From Clostridiales bacterium (lineage in GTDB: Bacteria; Bacillota; Desulfotomaculia; Desulfotomaculales; VENG01), in assembly GCA_016278505.1 (NCBI GenBank), contig JADQBQ010000011.1:1-63272 (forward strand): DNA of 63,272 nt, given 5' to 3'. Positions 9,492 through 18,057 of the stretch are shown piece after piece. The notes below the pieces were generated by a model. It was not told the origin of the DNA. It saw nothing but the letters and a program-made list of their open reading frames with translations, and did no database searches. Each line of letters starts with the position of its first letter. The first letter of the stretch is position 1. A program made the position numbers and the translations under genes.

Positions 9492-10142
9492 TTGACCATT
9501 AAGCTCTTTATTGATACTGCTAATGTGGAAGAGATTCGTGAGATTAATAAGTGGGGCGTTATCACCGGTGTAACTACTAATCCTTCTTTAATAGCAAAAG
9601 AGGGGCGAGACTTTAAAGAAGTTGTCAAGGAGATAACCTCCATTGTGGACGGGCCGATAAGTGCCGAAGTGGTAAGCATGGAGGCAGAGTCTATGGTCCG
9701 GGAAGCCCAAGAATTGGCTGCTATTCACCGCAACATTGTGATCAAGATCCCCATGACCGCCCAGGGGCTTGAAGCTACTAAAGAATGTGCCCGGAAAGGA
9801 ATTAAGACCAATGTGACCCTGGTTTTTTCTGCCAACCAGGCCCTTTTGGCCGCCCTTGCCGGTGCTACTTATGTCAGCCCCTTTGTGGGCAGGCTGGATG
9901 ATATAGGGCAAAACGGCATTGATCTGGTAAGTGAGATCGTAGAAATATTTGACGTGCACGGCTTGGAAACGGAAGTGATATCGGCAAGTATCAGACACCC
10001 GCAGCATGTAATTTCCTCAGCCCTTGCCGGCGCACACATTGCAACTGTTCCATATAATGTATTAAACAAAATGCTAAAACATCCCTTAACTGATCTGGGT
10101 ATCGAAAAATTCCTAGCAGATTGGGAGAAAGTCCCCAAGTAG
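9492..10142 (+). CDS. fsa: Fructose-6-phosphate aldolase / transaldolase-like protein
   Basis: Small class I aldolase of the transaldolase family (about 215 residues). The Schiff-base lysine is in NIVIKIPMT. Other family marks are [13 protein letters not shown] at the start, [15 protein letters not shown], and [16 protein letters not shown]. Whether it is a transaldolase or an FSA cannot be told from sequence alone. The frame opens with TTG 9492, but the ribosome site GAAGGTGGTGAT leaves only about three bases to it; an ATT codon at 9498, giving the usual (M)KLFIDTAN start, is better spaced. It is cotranscribed with fba. Confidence 0.88.
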   Translation: MTIKLFIDTANVEEIREINKWGVITGVTTNPSLIAKEGRDFKEVVKEITSIVDGPISAEVVSMEAESMVREAQELAAIHRNIVIKIPMTAQGLEATKECARKGIKTNVTLVFSANQALLAALAGATYVSPFVGRLDDIGQNGIDLVSEIVEIFDVHGLETEVISASIRHPQHVISSALAGAHIATVPYNVLNKMLKHPLTDLGIEKFLADWEKVPK

Positions 10143-10163
10143 TCCGAAAACAAATCAACTTTT

Positions 10164-10286
10164 GACAGGATCTACAGGATTAACAAGATAAGCAATGAAG
10201 TTTATCTGACAATGGACCATGAAGTATCTACGCTCTCAAAGTAATGATCCTGCAAAAAAAATCCTGTAAATCCTGTTAATCCTGTC
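10164..10286. repeat. Short family A derivative
   Basis: GACAGGATCTACAGGATTAA at the left and TCCTGTTAATCCTGTC at the right form an inverted pair with only about 80 bases between. It is followed by the conserved ACCCCAAAGGAATACC block of family A. The gap 10143-10506 otherwise holds only the promoter at 10417. Confidence 0.7.
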
Positions 10287-10416
10287 AGAAAACGACCCCA
10301 AAGGAATACCCCAAATGTTTTCCAAATAGGAATACCTGAGATGTTTTTATATCAAATAAAACCCCGAAGTTCTAACTTCCAACCGATTATAAATCTCATA
10401 TCCTCATTTTGGTGTC

Positions 10417-10445
10417 TTGACTGTTTGTCTGCCGAAGGATATACT
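10417..10445 (+). promoter_or_regulatory. Promoter for the DUF2062 gene
   Basis: TTGACT at 10417-10422 and TATACT at 10440-10445 with a 17-bp spacer, about 60 bases before the TTG start. Confidence 0.55.
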
Positions 10446-10506
10446 TTACAAAAAAATGTATGTAATTGTAAGCTTTGTTTGGTAAGATTTAAGGAGATGA
10501 AAGTGT

Positions 10507-10986
10507 TTGCGCATTGTTGGGCGCTTCAAAGGTTATTACAACCGTGTTCTGGATTTGCCGGATGCGCCCGTGAAAGTTGCCTGGGGAGCGGCCCTGGGCA
10601 CAGCATTGGATTTTTTTCCTATACCCATCGTTAGCATTCCGGTTGCCTACCTATTGGCCCGCCTTATTGGAGTCAACGGATTAGCTGCTGCCCTGGCGGC
10701 CGCATTCTTTAAATGGGCGGTTCCTTTCTTTTACTTTTTCAATTTTGCAATGGGACAAATTTTTATCAGGGATAGCTCAAAGACCGCAGCCGTTTTCAGC
10801 GGCTCTGTCCGGGAGAATTTCTTTGATACCTTAAGTGCCCTAGGTTACCCGTTTTTATTAGGGGCATCTTTGAACAGCCTGCTTGCAGGTGTAACAGTAT
10901 ATTTTCTAGTAAAACGTCTTTTACTTTTTCGCCAAAAAAGGCGTGATATAAAAGCCGGAAGTTTAAAAGACATTGAGGTTGAATAA
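10507..10986 (+). CDS. DUF2062 membrane protein
   Basis: A 159-residue protein with three or four membrane segments. Its opening, RFKGYYNRVLDLPDAPVKVAWG followed by TALDFFPIP, is the DUF2062 signature (here in two pieces: DLPDAPVKVAWG and GTALDFFPIP). The C-terminus is basic (KRLLLFRQKRRD). Function unknown. TTG 10507 is chosen because AAGGAGATGA lies just before it. A promoter lies about 60 bases upstream. Confidence 0.82.
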   Translation: MRIVGRFKGYYNRVLDLPDAPVKVAWGAALGTALDFFPIPIVSIPVAYLLARLIGVNGLAAALAAAFFKWAVPFFYFFNFAMGQIFIRDSSKTAAVFSGSVRENFFDTLSALGYPFLLGASLNSLLAGVTVYFLVKRLLLFRQKRRDIKAGSLKDIEVE

Positions 10987-11079
10987 CCGAAGCATGACCT
11001 TGAGTATTAACAATTTAAACAACAGGAGCAGTGGTCTGCTGTTTAGGAAACAATGCAAACGAATCTTAAAAAGAAAGGG

Positions 11080-11169
11080 GTGAACAGCCTGGTTGACTGG
11101 CATGTTCACCGGAAAGAACTGTTTGGTATAGGTAACCTGATAGATGAGAATCTATGGCCCAGCAGTTGA
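11080..11169 (+). other. Possible 29-codon leader ORF upstream of rho
   Basis: GTG 11080 lies directly behind AAAGAAAGG and opens a 29-codon frame (MNSLVDWHVHRKELF...) that stops 33 bases before the rho start. The whole 10987-11202 gap holds no other gene. It could be a regulatory leader peptide; the ribosome site nearly touches the start, so it may also be chance. Confidence 0.25.
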
Positions 11170-11202
11170 ATCCCGTGACACTGCCGCCCGTTTGTCGGAT
11201 GG

Positions 11203-12546
11203 GTGAAAAACTTATTAGAATCTGTTATTGATAGATTTCGATTGGTTTTAAAACCAGGGTTGCCATTGAACTATTCGGAATTAGAAGGTAAAACTATAGC
11301 CGAGCTTTATAAAACCGCCAAAAAAATGAACCTTACAGGTTATTCCCGCTTACGAAAGCAGGAACTTATATTTGAGCTAATGAAGGCTCAGACAGAGAGT
11401 AATGGGTTGGTCTTTGCCAAAGGAGTTCTGGAAATACTGCCCGACGGTTTTGGTTTTTTGCGCCCGTTTCAATATGTACCCAGCCATGATGATATTTATG
11501 TGTCCTCTTCACAAATACGGCGCTTCGATCTGCGCACCGGTGACCTGGTTGCCGGCCAGGTTCGCGGCCCCAAGGAAAATGAAAGGTATTTTGCACTTTT
11601 AAGAGTGGAACAAGTAAACGGGGAAGACCCGGACGTAGCCTCGGAGCGTCTGCATTTTGAAGGACTTACCCCCCTTTACCCCCAGGAACGTATTAACCTC
11701 GAAGTTTCTCCTGATCACACCGCCACAAGGATCATAGACCTTCTGGCACCACTTGGTAAGGGCCAAAGGGGGTTGATTGTAGCCCCACCCAAGGCCGGTA
11801 AAACCATGTTACTAAAAGAAATTGCCAATAGTATTACCAAAAACCATCCCGAGATGGACCTGATAGTGTTGCTTATAGATGAGCGTCCGGAAGAAGTTAC
11901 TGATATTGAACGGTCTGTTCAGGGTGAAGTGGTAAGTTCGACCTTTGATGAGCCTCCGGAGAACCATGTGAAAGTGACAGAAATGGTTTTAGAAAAGGCA
12001 AAGCGCCTGGTTGAACACCAGCGCGACGTAGTTATCCTTATGGACAGTATTACGCGCCTGGCCCGGGCACATAACCTGGTGGTGCCGCCCAGCGGGCGCA
12101 CTTTAAGCGGCGGAGTGGACCCGGCCAGTTTACACAAGCCAAAAAGGTTTTTCGGTGCCGCCCGCAATATTGAAGAAGGCGGCAGCCTGACTATCCTTGC
12201 CACCGCTCTGGTGGAAACCGGCAGCCGTATGGATGATGTTATCTTCGAAGAGTTTAAAGGAACAGGTAATATGGAGCTTATTTTGGACCGCAAACTGGCC
12301 GAAAGGCGTATTTTCCCGGCCATCGACGTAGTCCGCTCCGGTACACGTAAAGAAGAGATGTTGTTAAACAAAAATGAATTGGAAATGGTATGGTACTTCC
12401 GCAAGGCCGTTGCAGGGATGTCAGCCATTGAGGCCATAGAGATGCTGAGTAAGCATATACGCAAGACCAAAAGCAACAGCGAATTGATCAAAGCCTTCCG
12501 GATTCACAATAAATCTTCCGTACCCTTTTCCGCAGTGCATTCGTAA
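11203..12546 (+). CDS. rho: Transcription termination factor Rho
   Basis: Hexameric RNA-dependent ATPase that ends transcription at Rho sites. The N-terminal Rho_N helices ([32 protein letters not shown]) are followed by the cold-shock-like RNA-binding fold ([28 protein letters not shown]). The ATPase has Walker [15 protein letters not shown] (about residue 195) and Walker [14 protein letters not shown]. The GTG 11203 start has a poor ribosome site and gives some 20 extra residues before the conserved ELEGKTI; a TTG further in is possible. The downstream terminator is separated from it by a family B repeat. Confidence 0.94.
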   Translation: MKNLLESVIDRFRLVLKPGLPLNYSELEGKTIAELYKTAKKMNLTGYSRLRKQELIFELMKAQTESNGLVFAKGVLEILPDGFGFLRPFQYVPSHDDIYVSSSQIRRFDLRTGDLVAGQVRGPKENERYFALLRVEQVNGEDPDVASERLHFEGLTPLYPQERINLEVSPDHTATRIIDLLAPLGKGQRGLIVAPPKAGKTMLLKEIANSITKNHPEMDLIVLLIDERPEEVTDIERSVQGEVVSSTFDEPPENHVKVTEMVLEKAKRLVEHQRDVVILMDSITRLARAHNLVVPPSGRTLSGGVDPASLHKPKRFFGAARNIEEGGSLTILATALVETGSRMDDVIFEEFKGTGNMELILDRKLAERRIFPAIDVVRSGTRKEEMLLNKNELEMVWYFRKAVAGMSAIEAIEMLSKHIRKTKSNSELIKAFRIHNKSSVPFSAVHS

Positions 12547-12558
12547 AAAAATGATGAC

Positions 12559-12770
12559 AACCTGCCTTTTGCGCATAGCGAATGAATTGAATCAAGCCGT
12601 GACCAGGCTTGGCGAAGTAGATAAGCGGAAGCGGGACCGAGCACAGGACGTGCGAGGCCGCCCCTTGAGCCATGGATGGGGATTGGGGCGGGAATCCCGC
12701 TGGAGCGTGAGACTGAGCCTTAGCCTGGCCCGGCTTGATGAATTGAAAGAGCGGGCGCAAAAGGCAGGTT
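12559..12770. repeat. Family B element, second complete copy
   Basis: 212 bp, again AACCTGCCTTTTGCGC to GCGCAAAAGGCAGGTT. It differs from the copy at 6899-7107 mainly in a central stretch (about 12673-12705). It begins 12 bases after the rho stop codon and lies before the rho terminator. A 73-codon frame runs through it but matches only the repeat and has no ribosome site, so I do not call it a gene. Confidence 0.85.
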
Positions 12771-12781
12771 AAGAAACACTT

Positions 12782-12811
12782 AGGCCAGGGTTTTTTAAAC
12801 CCTGGCCTTTT
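12782..12811 (+). terminator. Intrinsic terminator of the rho transcript
   Basis: AGGCCAGGGTTT and AAACCCTGGCCT form a 12-bp stem followed by TTTTG. Confidence 0.8.
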
Positions 12812-12950
12812 GCTGTTTAAAAAGGATAGGTGGCACCAGCTTGTTCCCATGTATAAATTGCCCAACAAGTGGCAATAATGGTATTGACATCCTGCCCCGC
12901 CTTTGTCTGATTACATTGGCACAGCATTATGGAAGTGAGGTTTGAGAAAA

Positions 12951-13847
12951 ATGAGGAAATCAATGAAATATAATAAGCTAATGAAAAACACTTTTGCTAT
13001 AGGTATATCACTGGCTGTTCTTTTCACTGCAGTGCCTGCCGGAGCCCGGTGGGATGAACTTATTGATCCGGCGACTCCCTATGCGGGGCCTGTGGTGCAG
13101 GAGCAGCAGGAAGCGGCTAAATCTTCTCCCCAGGGGATTTACCGGGTTGAACGGGGGGATACCCTGTCATTGATAGCCCAAAGGCTGGGCTTTTCAGTTG
13201 CTCGCCTGGCGGCTATGAACAGCATTTTGGATAATGACCGCATATTTGAGGGACAAATATTACGTTTGCCGTCAACCATAGTAAAGCACCGCGTGGCAGC
13301 AGGAGAAACCCTCTCCGGCATCGCGTCTGAATACGGCGTGGGTATGGCTTTAATAGCCAGCTGCAATAATATTAAAGATTATGATACCGTTACAGTGGGA
13401 ACACGGCTCTCCATTCCGGCCCCGGAAAAGCAGTCCGCCCGCTCTACAGTAGATAGGAGCATCATGGCGGGACAGCTGCCCTGGCCGGTGACCGGTTGGG
13501 TAAGCTCTCCTTTCGGTTTCCGAGACGGGCGCATGCACGAAGGCGTGGACATTGCGGCTGACAGTGGTGATCCTATTAAAGCGGTGAGTGGCGGCCATGT
13601 GGTCTTTGCCGGCACTCAGGATGGATATGGCTTTACTGTAATTATTGATCACGGAAACGGCATCAGCACCCTTTACGGCCACTGTTCAAAACTTCTGGTT
13701 AAGAACGGGGAAAGGGTTGCATCGGGACAGTTGATTGCCAGGGTTGGCAGTACCGGCCGCTCCAGCGGCCCGCACCTGCACCTGGAGGTCAGGGTAAATG
13801 GAGTACCTCATGACCCCTTGCAATGCCTGCAAAGGACGTACGCCTAA
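12951..13847 (+). CDS. Secreted LysM - M23 metalloendopeptidase
   Basis: Cell-wall endopeptidase of 298 residues. A signal peptide covers about residues 1-35, ending near AVPAGARW. LysM 1 (YRVERGDTLSLIAQRLG) spans about 63-106 and LysM 2 (HRVAAGETLSGIASEYG) about 113-156; both bind glycan. The M23 domain from about 176 keeps all zinc ligands: His196 and Asp200 in MHEGVD, and His275/His277 in HLHLEV, so it should be active. GTGAGG fits ATG 12951 better than TTG 12942. It stands alone with its own terminator. A role in peptidoglycan turnover or sporulation is inferred. Confidence 0.92.
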   Translation: MRKSMKYNKLMKNTFAIGISLAVLFTAVPAGARWDELIDPATPYAGPVVQEQQEAAKSSPQGIYRVERGDTLSLIAQRLGFSVARLAAMNSILDNDRIFEGQILRLPSTIVKHRVAAGETLSGIASEYGVGMALIASCNNIKDYDTVTVGTRLSIPAPEKQSARSTVDRSIMAGQLPWPVTGWVSSPFGFRDGRMHEGVDIAADSGDPIKAVSGGHVVFAGTQDGYGFTVIIDHGNGISTLYGHCSKLLVKNGERVASGQLIARVGSTGRSSGPHLHLEVRVNGVPHDPLQCLQRTYA

Positions 13848-13850
13848 CGA

Positions 13851-13903
13851 AAAAAAGGGGACAGGCTACTTTTCCAATTCAAATAAGTAGCCTGTCCCTT
13901 TTT
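13851..13903 (+). terminator. Intrinsic terminator after the M23 gene
   Basis: AAGGGGACAGGCTACTT and AAGTAGCCTGTCCCTT form a long stem, followed by TTTTG. The GGGGACAGG...CCTGTCCC stem belongs to a short palindrome style that recurs in this window (see 47418 and 21394). Confidence 0.8.
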
Positions 13904-13932
13904 GTGTATTTCTTTTGGGTCTTTTATATTTT

Positions 13933-14395
13933 GACGGGATCAATAGGATAAGCGGGATAAAGAGGCTTTGCATGTGGGGCTTTGAAGTAAACATTTTTTT
14001 ACGAAAATACCCGGGATATATAAGATTTTTGCATGCGTTCTTACGGTTCTTTGATATAAGAACATCTTAGGTATTCCTTTTGGGAAAACATGTTTAAAAG
14101 CAGATCCACAAAAAAATCATATCTAGCTATTAATAAAGCATACACTCTAAGCCCGAATAATCCAACAATCCCGCCAATCCCGTTAATCCCGTCGAAAAGG
14201 TCTTAATCTTTTAATCCCTTAATCTTTTATTCCTTAATCGTAAACACGAACACCAATTCTTGATCAGCAAACACATCGACCCAAGGCCTACCTAACTTAT
14301 CTATCCTGCCAATCCTGTAATCCTGTCTAAAAAGGTCTTAAGTCTTTTAAATCTTTAAAATCTTTAAATCTTTGACAGGATTACAGGGTAAAACA
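13933..14395 (-). repeat. Family A element in reverse orientation, plus start of a second
   Basis: Read on the minus strand this is a family A copy: outer arm at 14310-14327, inner arm at about 14170-14194, loop, and the other inner arm at 13933. The far outer arm is lost. A new left arm, GACAGGATTACAGGG, begins at 14374 and breaks off near 14420 where a different inverted repeat starts. Confidence 0.8.
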
Positions 14396-14418
14396 CGATT
14401 AGGGCTTGGGTATTTCTC

Positions 14419-14530
14419 GGGACTGCTGAAAAAGTCCAGATTCGTGTCATAAATACTCAGATTCTTCGCTGCACTCAGAATGACAATCTTGGCTCCTTGC
14501 TATATTTTTCAACTTTTTCACCGGTCTCGC
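14419..14530. repeat. Small MITE-like element
   Basis: GACTGCTGAAAAAGTCC at the left and its near-complement AACTTTTTCACCGGTCTC at the right bound about 110 bp. The interior holds GATTCTTCGCTGCACTCAG, a word that I know as a common intergenic repeat in Firmicutes. It abuts the broken family A copy. Confidence 0.5.
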
Positions 14531-14556
14531 CCTTTTTTTGGGGCCCTTTTTCTTTC

Positions 14557-14585
14557 TTGTCACTGTAAAAACCCTGTGATATAAT
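14557..14585 (+). promoter_or_regulatory. Promoter for rpmE
   Basis: TTGTCA at 14557-14562, 17 bp, then a consensus TATAAT at 14580-14585. The leader to the rpmE start is about 140 bases long. Confidence 0.75.
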
Positions 14586-14626
14586 AATTTAGTGTGCTTA
14601 AGCTTAACACCTATATAAATTAGTGT

Positions 14627-14689
14627 CTGGAAAGAATCTGGAAAGAATCTGGAAAGAATCGGGGACATTCCCCGAAGGGGTGTGTCCCC
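14627..14689 (+). promoter_or_regulatory. Structured leader of rpmE with three 11-bp direct repeats
   Basis: CTGGAAAGAAT is repeated three times head to tail (14627-14659). It is followed at once by a two-tier hairpin: GGGGACA pairs with TGTCCCC, and inside it CCCC pairs with GGGG. Leaders through which L31 controls its own synthesis are known in Firmicutes; this could be one. The match has not been tested against a model. Confidence 0.45.
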
Positions 14690-14733
14690 TTTCATTATTA
14701 TAATTTAAACACCACAAGAAAGAGGTGAGTCCA

Positions 14734-14937
14734 GTGAAAGAAAAAATCCATCCTAAGTACAATGAGGCTACGGTTACTTGTGTTTGTGGCAATAGCTTTA
14801 CAACCGGTTCCACGAAAAAGGAAATCAAGGTAGAGATTTGCTCCAATTGCCACCCTTTTTATACCGGTTCCCAACGTACTATTGAAACCGGGGGACGTGC
14901 AGAAAAATTCCGTAAGAAATACGGCCTGAACAAGTAG
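14734..14937 (+). CDS. rpmE: 50S ribosomal protein L31, zinc-binding form
   Basis: A 67-residue large-subunit protein. CVCGNS and CSNCHPF supply the four cysteines of the zinc-binding (C+) form, and [20 protein letters not shown] is the family's conserved end, here given as HPFYTG and [15 protein letters not shown] 14734 is preferred because AGAGGTGA sits at 14721; a GTG at 14725 overlaps it. It begins a cluster with yqhQ, prfA and prmC, as in many clostridia. Confidence 0.94.
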   Translation: MKEKIHPKYNEATVTCVCGNSFTTGSTKKEIKVEICSNCHPFYTGSQRTIETGGRAEKFRKKYGLNK

Positions 14938-15031
14938 TTATAATAAGCCGAGTACTAATAAAACAAGTACTGATAAACAATGTGGCAGGGCGGTGCGCTC
15001 TGCTATTTGTTTCTGGAAAAGGGGATGAGAT

Positions 15032-15919
15032 ATGAGCCCTAAATTTTCTTACGGCGGTCAAGCAGTTATTGAAGGTGTAATGATGCGGGGTCCTGCTACC
15101 CGGGCAGTTGCTGTCCGGCGCCCGGACTCCACCATTGTCATAGATGAACAGCCAGTGGAATCCATTACCAACCGTTATAAGGTTTTAAAATGGCCCCTTT
15201 TGCGGGGAGTGATAGTTCTATTCGAATCTCTGATCATGGGGATGCAGGCTCTTTCCTACTCTGCTAACCAGGCCATGGAAGAGGAAGAAGAAGATTTAAC
15301 TTCCAGGGATATTATTATCACCATGATCATTGCCTTTTCGCTGGCTATTTTTCTTTTTGTGGTTATACCCACCGGGGCGACTCATTATTTGACCCGCTGG
15401 GTCTCTGGAAGTGTGGCCCAAAACGTGGTGGAAGGTTTTATCCGCATAGGTGTATTTCTGATATACGTAGTTTCCATCTCTTTTATGGCAGATATCAGGC
15501 GGGTTTTTCAATACCACGGTGCGGAGCATAGGGTAATTAATGCCTATGAGGCAGGGGAAGAGTTAAGCGTGGAAAATGTACAACGTTACAGCAGTTTTCA
15601 TCCACGCTGTGGAACAAGCTTTTTACTGATTGTAATGGTGGTAAGTATCCTGGTGTTCTCGCTCCTGGGTGAGCAGGTGTTATGGTGGCGAATTCTGTCA
15701 AGAATATTACTACTGCCGGTTGTTGCAGGTTTATCTTATGAGCTATTAAAATTGTCTGCCAAATATGAGGGCTCAATGCTTTTTAAGGCTATTATAGCAC
15801 CGGGTAAGTGGCTGCAAGGGCTTACTACCCGTGAACCTGACAACAGCCAGGTGGAAGTTGCCATTTCCGCCCTGGGAGCTGTTTTGAAAGATAACAGAGG
15901 TGAAGTAAATGTTCGATAA
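15032..15919 (+). CDS. yqhQ: DUF1385 membrane protein (YqhQ-like)
   Basis: A 295-residue membrane protein. The DUF1385 mark [17 protein letters not shown] opens the chain; four or so membrane segments follow, then [14 protein letters not shown] and [11 protein letters not shown], also family motifs. The conserved His and Cys suggest a metal or catalytic role, but the function is unknown. The end overlaps the prfA start by 11 bases, so the two are coupled in translation. Confidence 0.88.
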   Translation: MSPKFSYGGQAVIEGVMMRGPATRAVAVRRPDSTIVIDEQPVESITNRYKVLKWPLLRGVIVLFESLIMGMQALSYSANQAMEEEEEDLTSRDIIITMIIAFSLAIFLFVVIPTGATHYLTRWVSGSVAQNVVEGFIRIGVFLIYVVSISFMADIRRVFQYHGAEHRVINAYEAGEELSVENVQRYSSFHPRCGTSFLLIVMVVSILVFSLLGEQVLWWRILSRILLLPVVAGLSYELLKLSAKYEGSMLFKAIIAPGKWLQGLTTREPDNSQVEVAISALGAVLKDNRGEVNVR

Positions 15920-16979
15920 GCTGGATAGGTTGGAGCAGCGCTATGAAGAGCTTAGCGGTCTTATTAGTGACCCTGAAATCATTGCCGAACACGATAAGTG
16001 GCAGCAATATGTTAAGTCCCACTCAGAGCTGGGCGATATAGTAAATGTCTACCAGGAGTACAAGCAAACCATGCAGGAGATTGAAGATGCTCGGGAAATG
16101 CTTAAAGAGCAGCAGGAACAGGACTTTAAAGAAATGGTGGAAGCAGAGCTGGCAGAGCTGCAGAAGAAAGAGGAGAAACTGCAAGAACAGCTCAAGTTTC
16201 TACTTTTACCCAAGGATCCTAATGATGATAAAAATGTGATCATGGAAATACGGGCCGGTACCGGTGGTGACGAGGCAGGTCTCTTTGCCGGTGATTTGTA
16301 CCGCATGTACCTGCGTTATGCCGAGCGTCAAGGGTGGAAGGTAGATGTCATGGCCACCAGTGATACAGATATGGGAGGCGTAAAGGAAGCTGCCTTTATG
16401 CTTATAGGTAAGGGAGCATACAGTCGCCTCAAGTTTGAGAGCGGTGTGCACCGGGTGCAAAGAGTCCCTTCCACTGAGTCCGGGGGGCGTATTCACACCT
16501 CGGCCGCCACGGTGGCTGTGCTGCCCGAGGCAGAGGACGTGGATGTGGAAATTAGTCCCGAAGATTTACGGGTAGATGTCTTCTGTTCCTCCGGCCCCGG
16601 AGGACAGTCCGTTAATACCACCCAATCGGCAGTGAGGATTACACATGTTCCTTCCGGGATAGCTGTTTCCATGCAGGACGAAAAGTCTCAGCATAAAAAT
16701 AAGGATAAGGCGATGAAAGTGCTGCGTGCACGCTTGTTTGACCAGGCCCAACAGGAACAGCATGCTGAAATGGCCAGTACCCGGAAGTCTCAGGTAGGGT
16801 CGGGTGACCGCAGTGAAAGGATTCGCACTTACAATTTCCCTCAAAATAGGGTGACGGATCACCGCATTGGCCTAACAACCCACAGGCTGCAGCAAATCCT
16901 TATGGGTGAGATTGATGAAATAATTGATGCCTTAATCACTACCGACCAGGCTGAGATGCTAAAGCAGGTGGAAGAATGA
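15909..16979 (+). CDS. prfA: Peptide chain release factor 1
   Basis: Releases the finished protein at UAA and UAG codons. 356 residues, normal length. The N-terminal part is a long coiled coil rich in Glu, Gln and Lys. The GGQ motif, which PrmC methylates on Gln, is at about 231-233 in [19 protein letters not shown]1-type residues SQHKNK and [19 protein letters not shown] (two pieces of the domain) follow. It overlaps prmC by four bases (ATGA). Confidence 0.97.
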   Translation: MFDKLDRLEQRYEELSGLISDPEIIAEHDKWQQYVKSHSELGDIVNVYQEYKQTMQEIEDAREMLKEQQEQDFKEMVEAELAELQKKEEKLQEQLKFLLLPKDPNDDKNVIMEIRAGTGGDEAGLFAGDLYRMYLRYAERQGWKVDVMATSDTDMGGVKEAAFMLIGKGAYSRLKFESGVHRVQRVPSTESGGRIHTSAATVAVLPEAEDVDVEISPEDLRVDVFCSSGPGGQSVNTTQSAVRITHVPSGIAVSMQDEKSQHKNKDKAMKVLRARLFDQAQQEQHAEMASTRKSQVGSGDRSERIRTYNFPQNRVTDHRIGLTTHRLQQILMGEIDEIIDALITTDQAEMLKQVEE

Positions 16980-17893
16980 TTACCGATATAAAAAGCGCCC
17001 TCCGGTGGGGGCGCTTTTTGCTTATGGAGGAAAACAATATTGATTTTGGCTCGCTGGATGCCGAAGTCATTTTAGCTGATCTCTTGGGCAGAGAAAGAAA
17101 TTTCCTTTACCGTGAACCGGATTATCCTTTAACACCCGACCAGCGATCACATTTTCGAGATTTAATCACCAGGCGTGCTCAAGGTGAGCCGTTGGCCTAC
17201 CTGTTAGGCCGGCGTGAATTTATGGGCCTACCGTTTTATGTGGACAACAGTGTTCTGGTTCCCCGGCCTGAAACGGAGTTACTGGTGGAAACCGCGCTGG
17301 TATTGCTGGGTGGCCCTTCTCCCCCCGAAGGCTCGGCGGTTAACCTTCCTCCGGCACCCGTAACCGGCACAGTAGTGGATGTGGGTACCGGCAGCGGAGC
17401 CATAGGCATCAGCCTGGCTCATTATAGTACTCAAATAAAGGTTTGCGCCACCGATATTTCTCCGGCTGCCCTGGAAGTGGCGCGGCACAATGCCGCCCGG
17501 CTGGGAGTGTCGGATAGAGTAGCTTTTTTTTCCGGGAACTTGTTGGACCCTCTTGATCCCCTGAGCATCAAGGGAAAGGTGTCCATAATAACCGCTAATT
17601 TACCCTATATCCCGTCGGTGGAAATGAGTCAGCTGCCCAAAGACGTAGGGGCATACGAACCTCATAGCGCGCTGGACGGCGGGCCTGACGGGCTGTACTT
17701 TTACCGGCGGCTGCTTCCCCGGGCCGGGGAGTATTTGGCACCGGAAGGATATTTGTTAATGGAAATAACCCCCGGGCAAGGCCAGCCCTTGCAAGCCCTT
17801 GCTCCTGCGGGATACACCACCCGGGTTGTAAATGACCTCGGCGGGAGAGAGCGCCTGGTGATTTTTCGGGCACCGCAAGCGAAAAATAAATGA
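16976..17893 (+). CDS. prmC: Release factor glutamine methyltransferase
   Basis: Methylates the GGQ glutamine of RF1 and RF2. N-terminal helical domain ([10 protein letters not shown]...[11 protein letters not shown]) followed by an S-adenosylmethionine fold with [16 protein letters not shown]. The active-site motif, usually NPPY, reads NLPYIPS here, a form I would expect to keep activity since NLPY occurs in related N-methyltransferases. The start overlaps prfA by four bases. An 11-bp terminator-type hairpin lies within codons 5-15. Confidence 0.93.
   Translation: MITDIKSALRWGRFLLMEENNIDFGSLDAEVILADLLGRERNFLYREPDYPLTPDQRSHFRDLITRRAQGEPLAYLLGRREFMGLPFYVDNSVLVPRPETELLVETALVLLGGPSPPEGSAVNLPPAPVTGTVVDVGTGSGAIGISLAHYSTQIKVCATDISPAALEVARHNAARLGVSDRVAFFSGNLLDPLDPLSIKGKVSIITANLPYIPSVEMSQLPKDVGAYEPHSALDGGPDGLYFYRRLLPRAGEYLAPEGYLLMEITPGQGQPLQALAPAGYTTRVVNDLGGRERLVIFRAPQAKNK
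16990..17019 (+). terminator. Intrinsic terminator inside the prmC coding region
   Basis: AAAAAGCGCCC and GGGCGCTTTTT form a perfect 11-bp stem with an 8-base loop and a TTTTT end. It encodes part of the conserved [10 protein letters not shown] stretch, so it is truly within the gene. It may attenuate prmC when prfA-prmC translation stalls or couples poorly. Confidence 0.6.
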
Positions 17894-17901
17894 AGGTATT
17901 T

Positions 17902-17940
17902 AAAAGGCGCGCTAAGGGAACTAATTTAGTGCGCTTTTTT
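17902..17940 (+). terminator. Intrinsic terminator after prmC
   Basis: AAAGGCGCGCTAA and TTAGTGCGC pair with one mismatch, followed by TTTTTT. It closes the rpmE-yqhQ-prfA-prmC unit. Confidence 0.7.
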
Positions 17941-18057
17941 ATGTTTCTTGGGGCAATGATTTTTTATTTTATTCCACATAACCTTTTCTTATAAATGGGA
18001 CATTAATAAAGAATATATCGTGAACAGGGCATGAGCAAATCTTAATTGGGGGAGAGA

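Noticed and set aside
10341-10634. Open frame of 97 codons overlapping the DUF2062 gene
   Set aside because: It overlaps a clear DUF2062 gene in another frame and has no good start site.
12551-12772. Open frame of 73 codons after rho
   Set aside because: It coincides with the family B repeat, has no ribosome site, and the sister copy at 6899 does not keep the frame intact.
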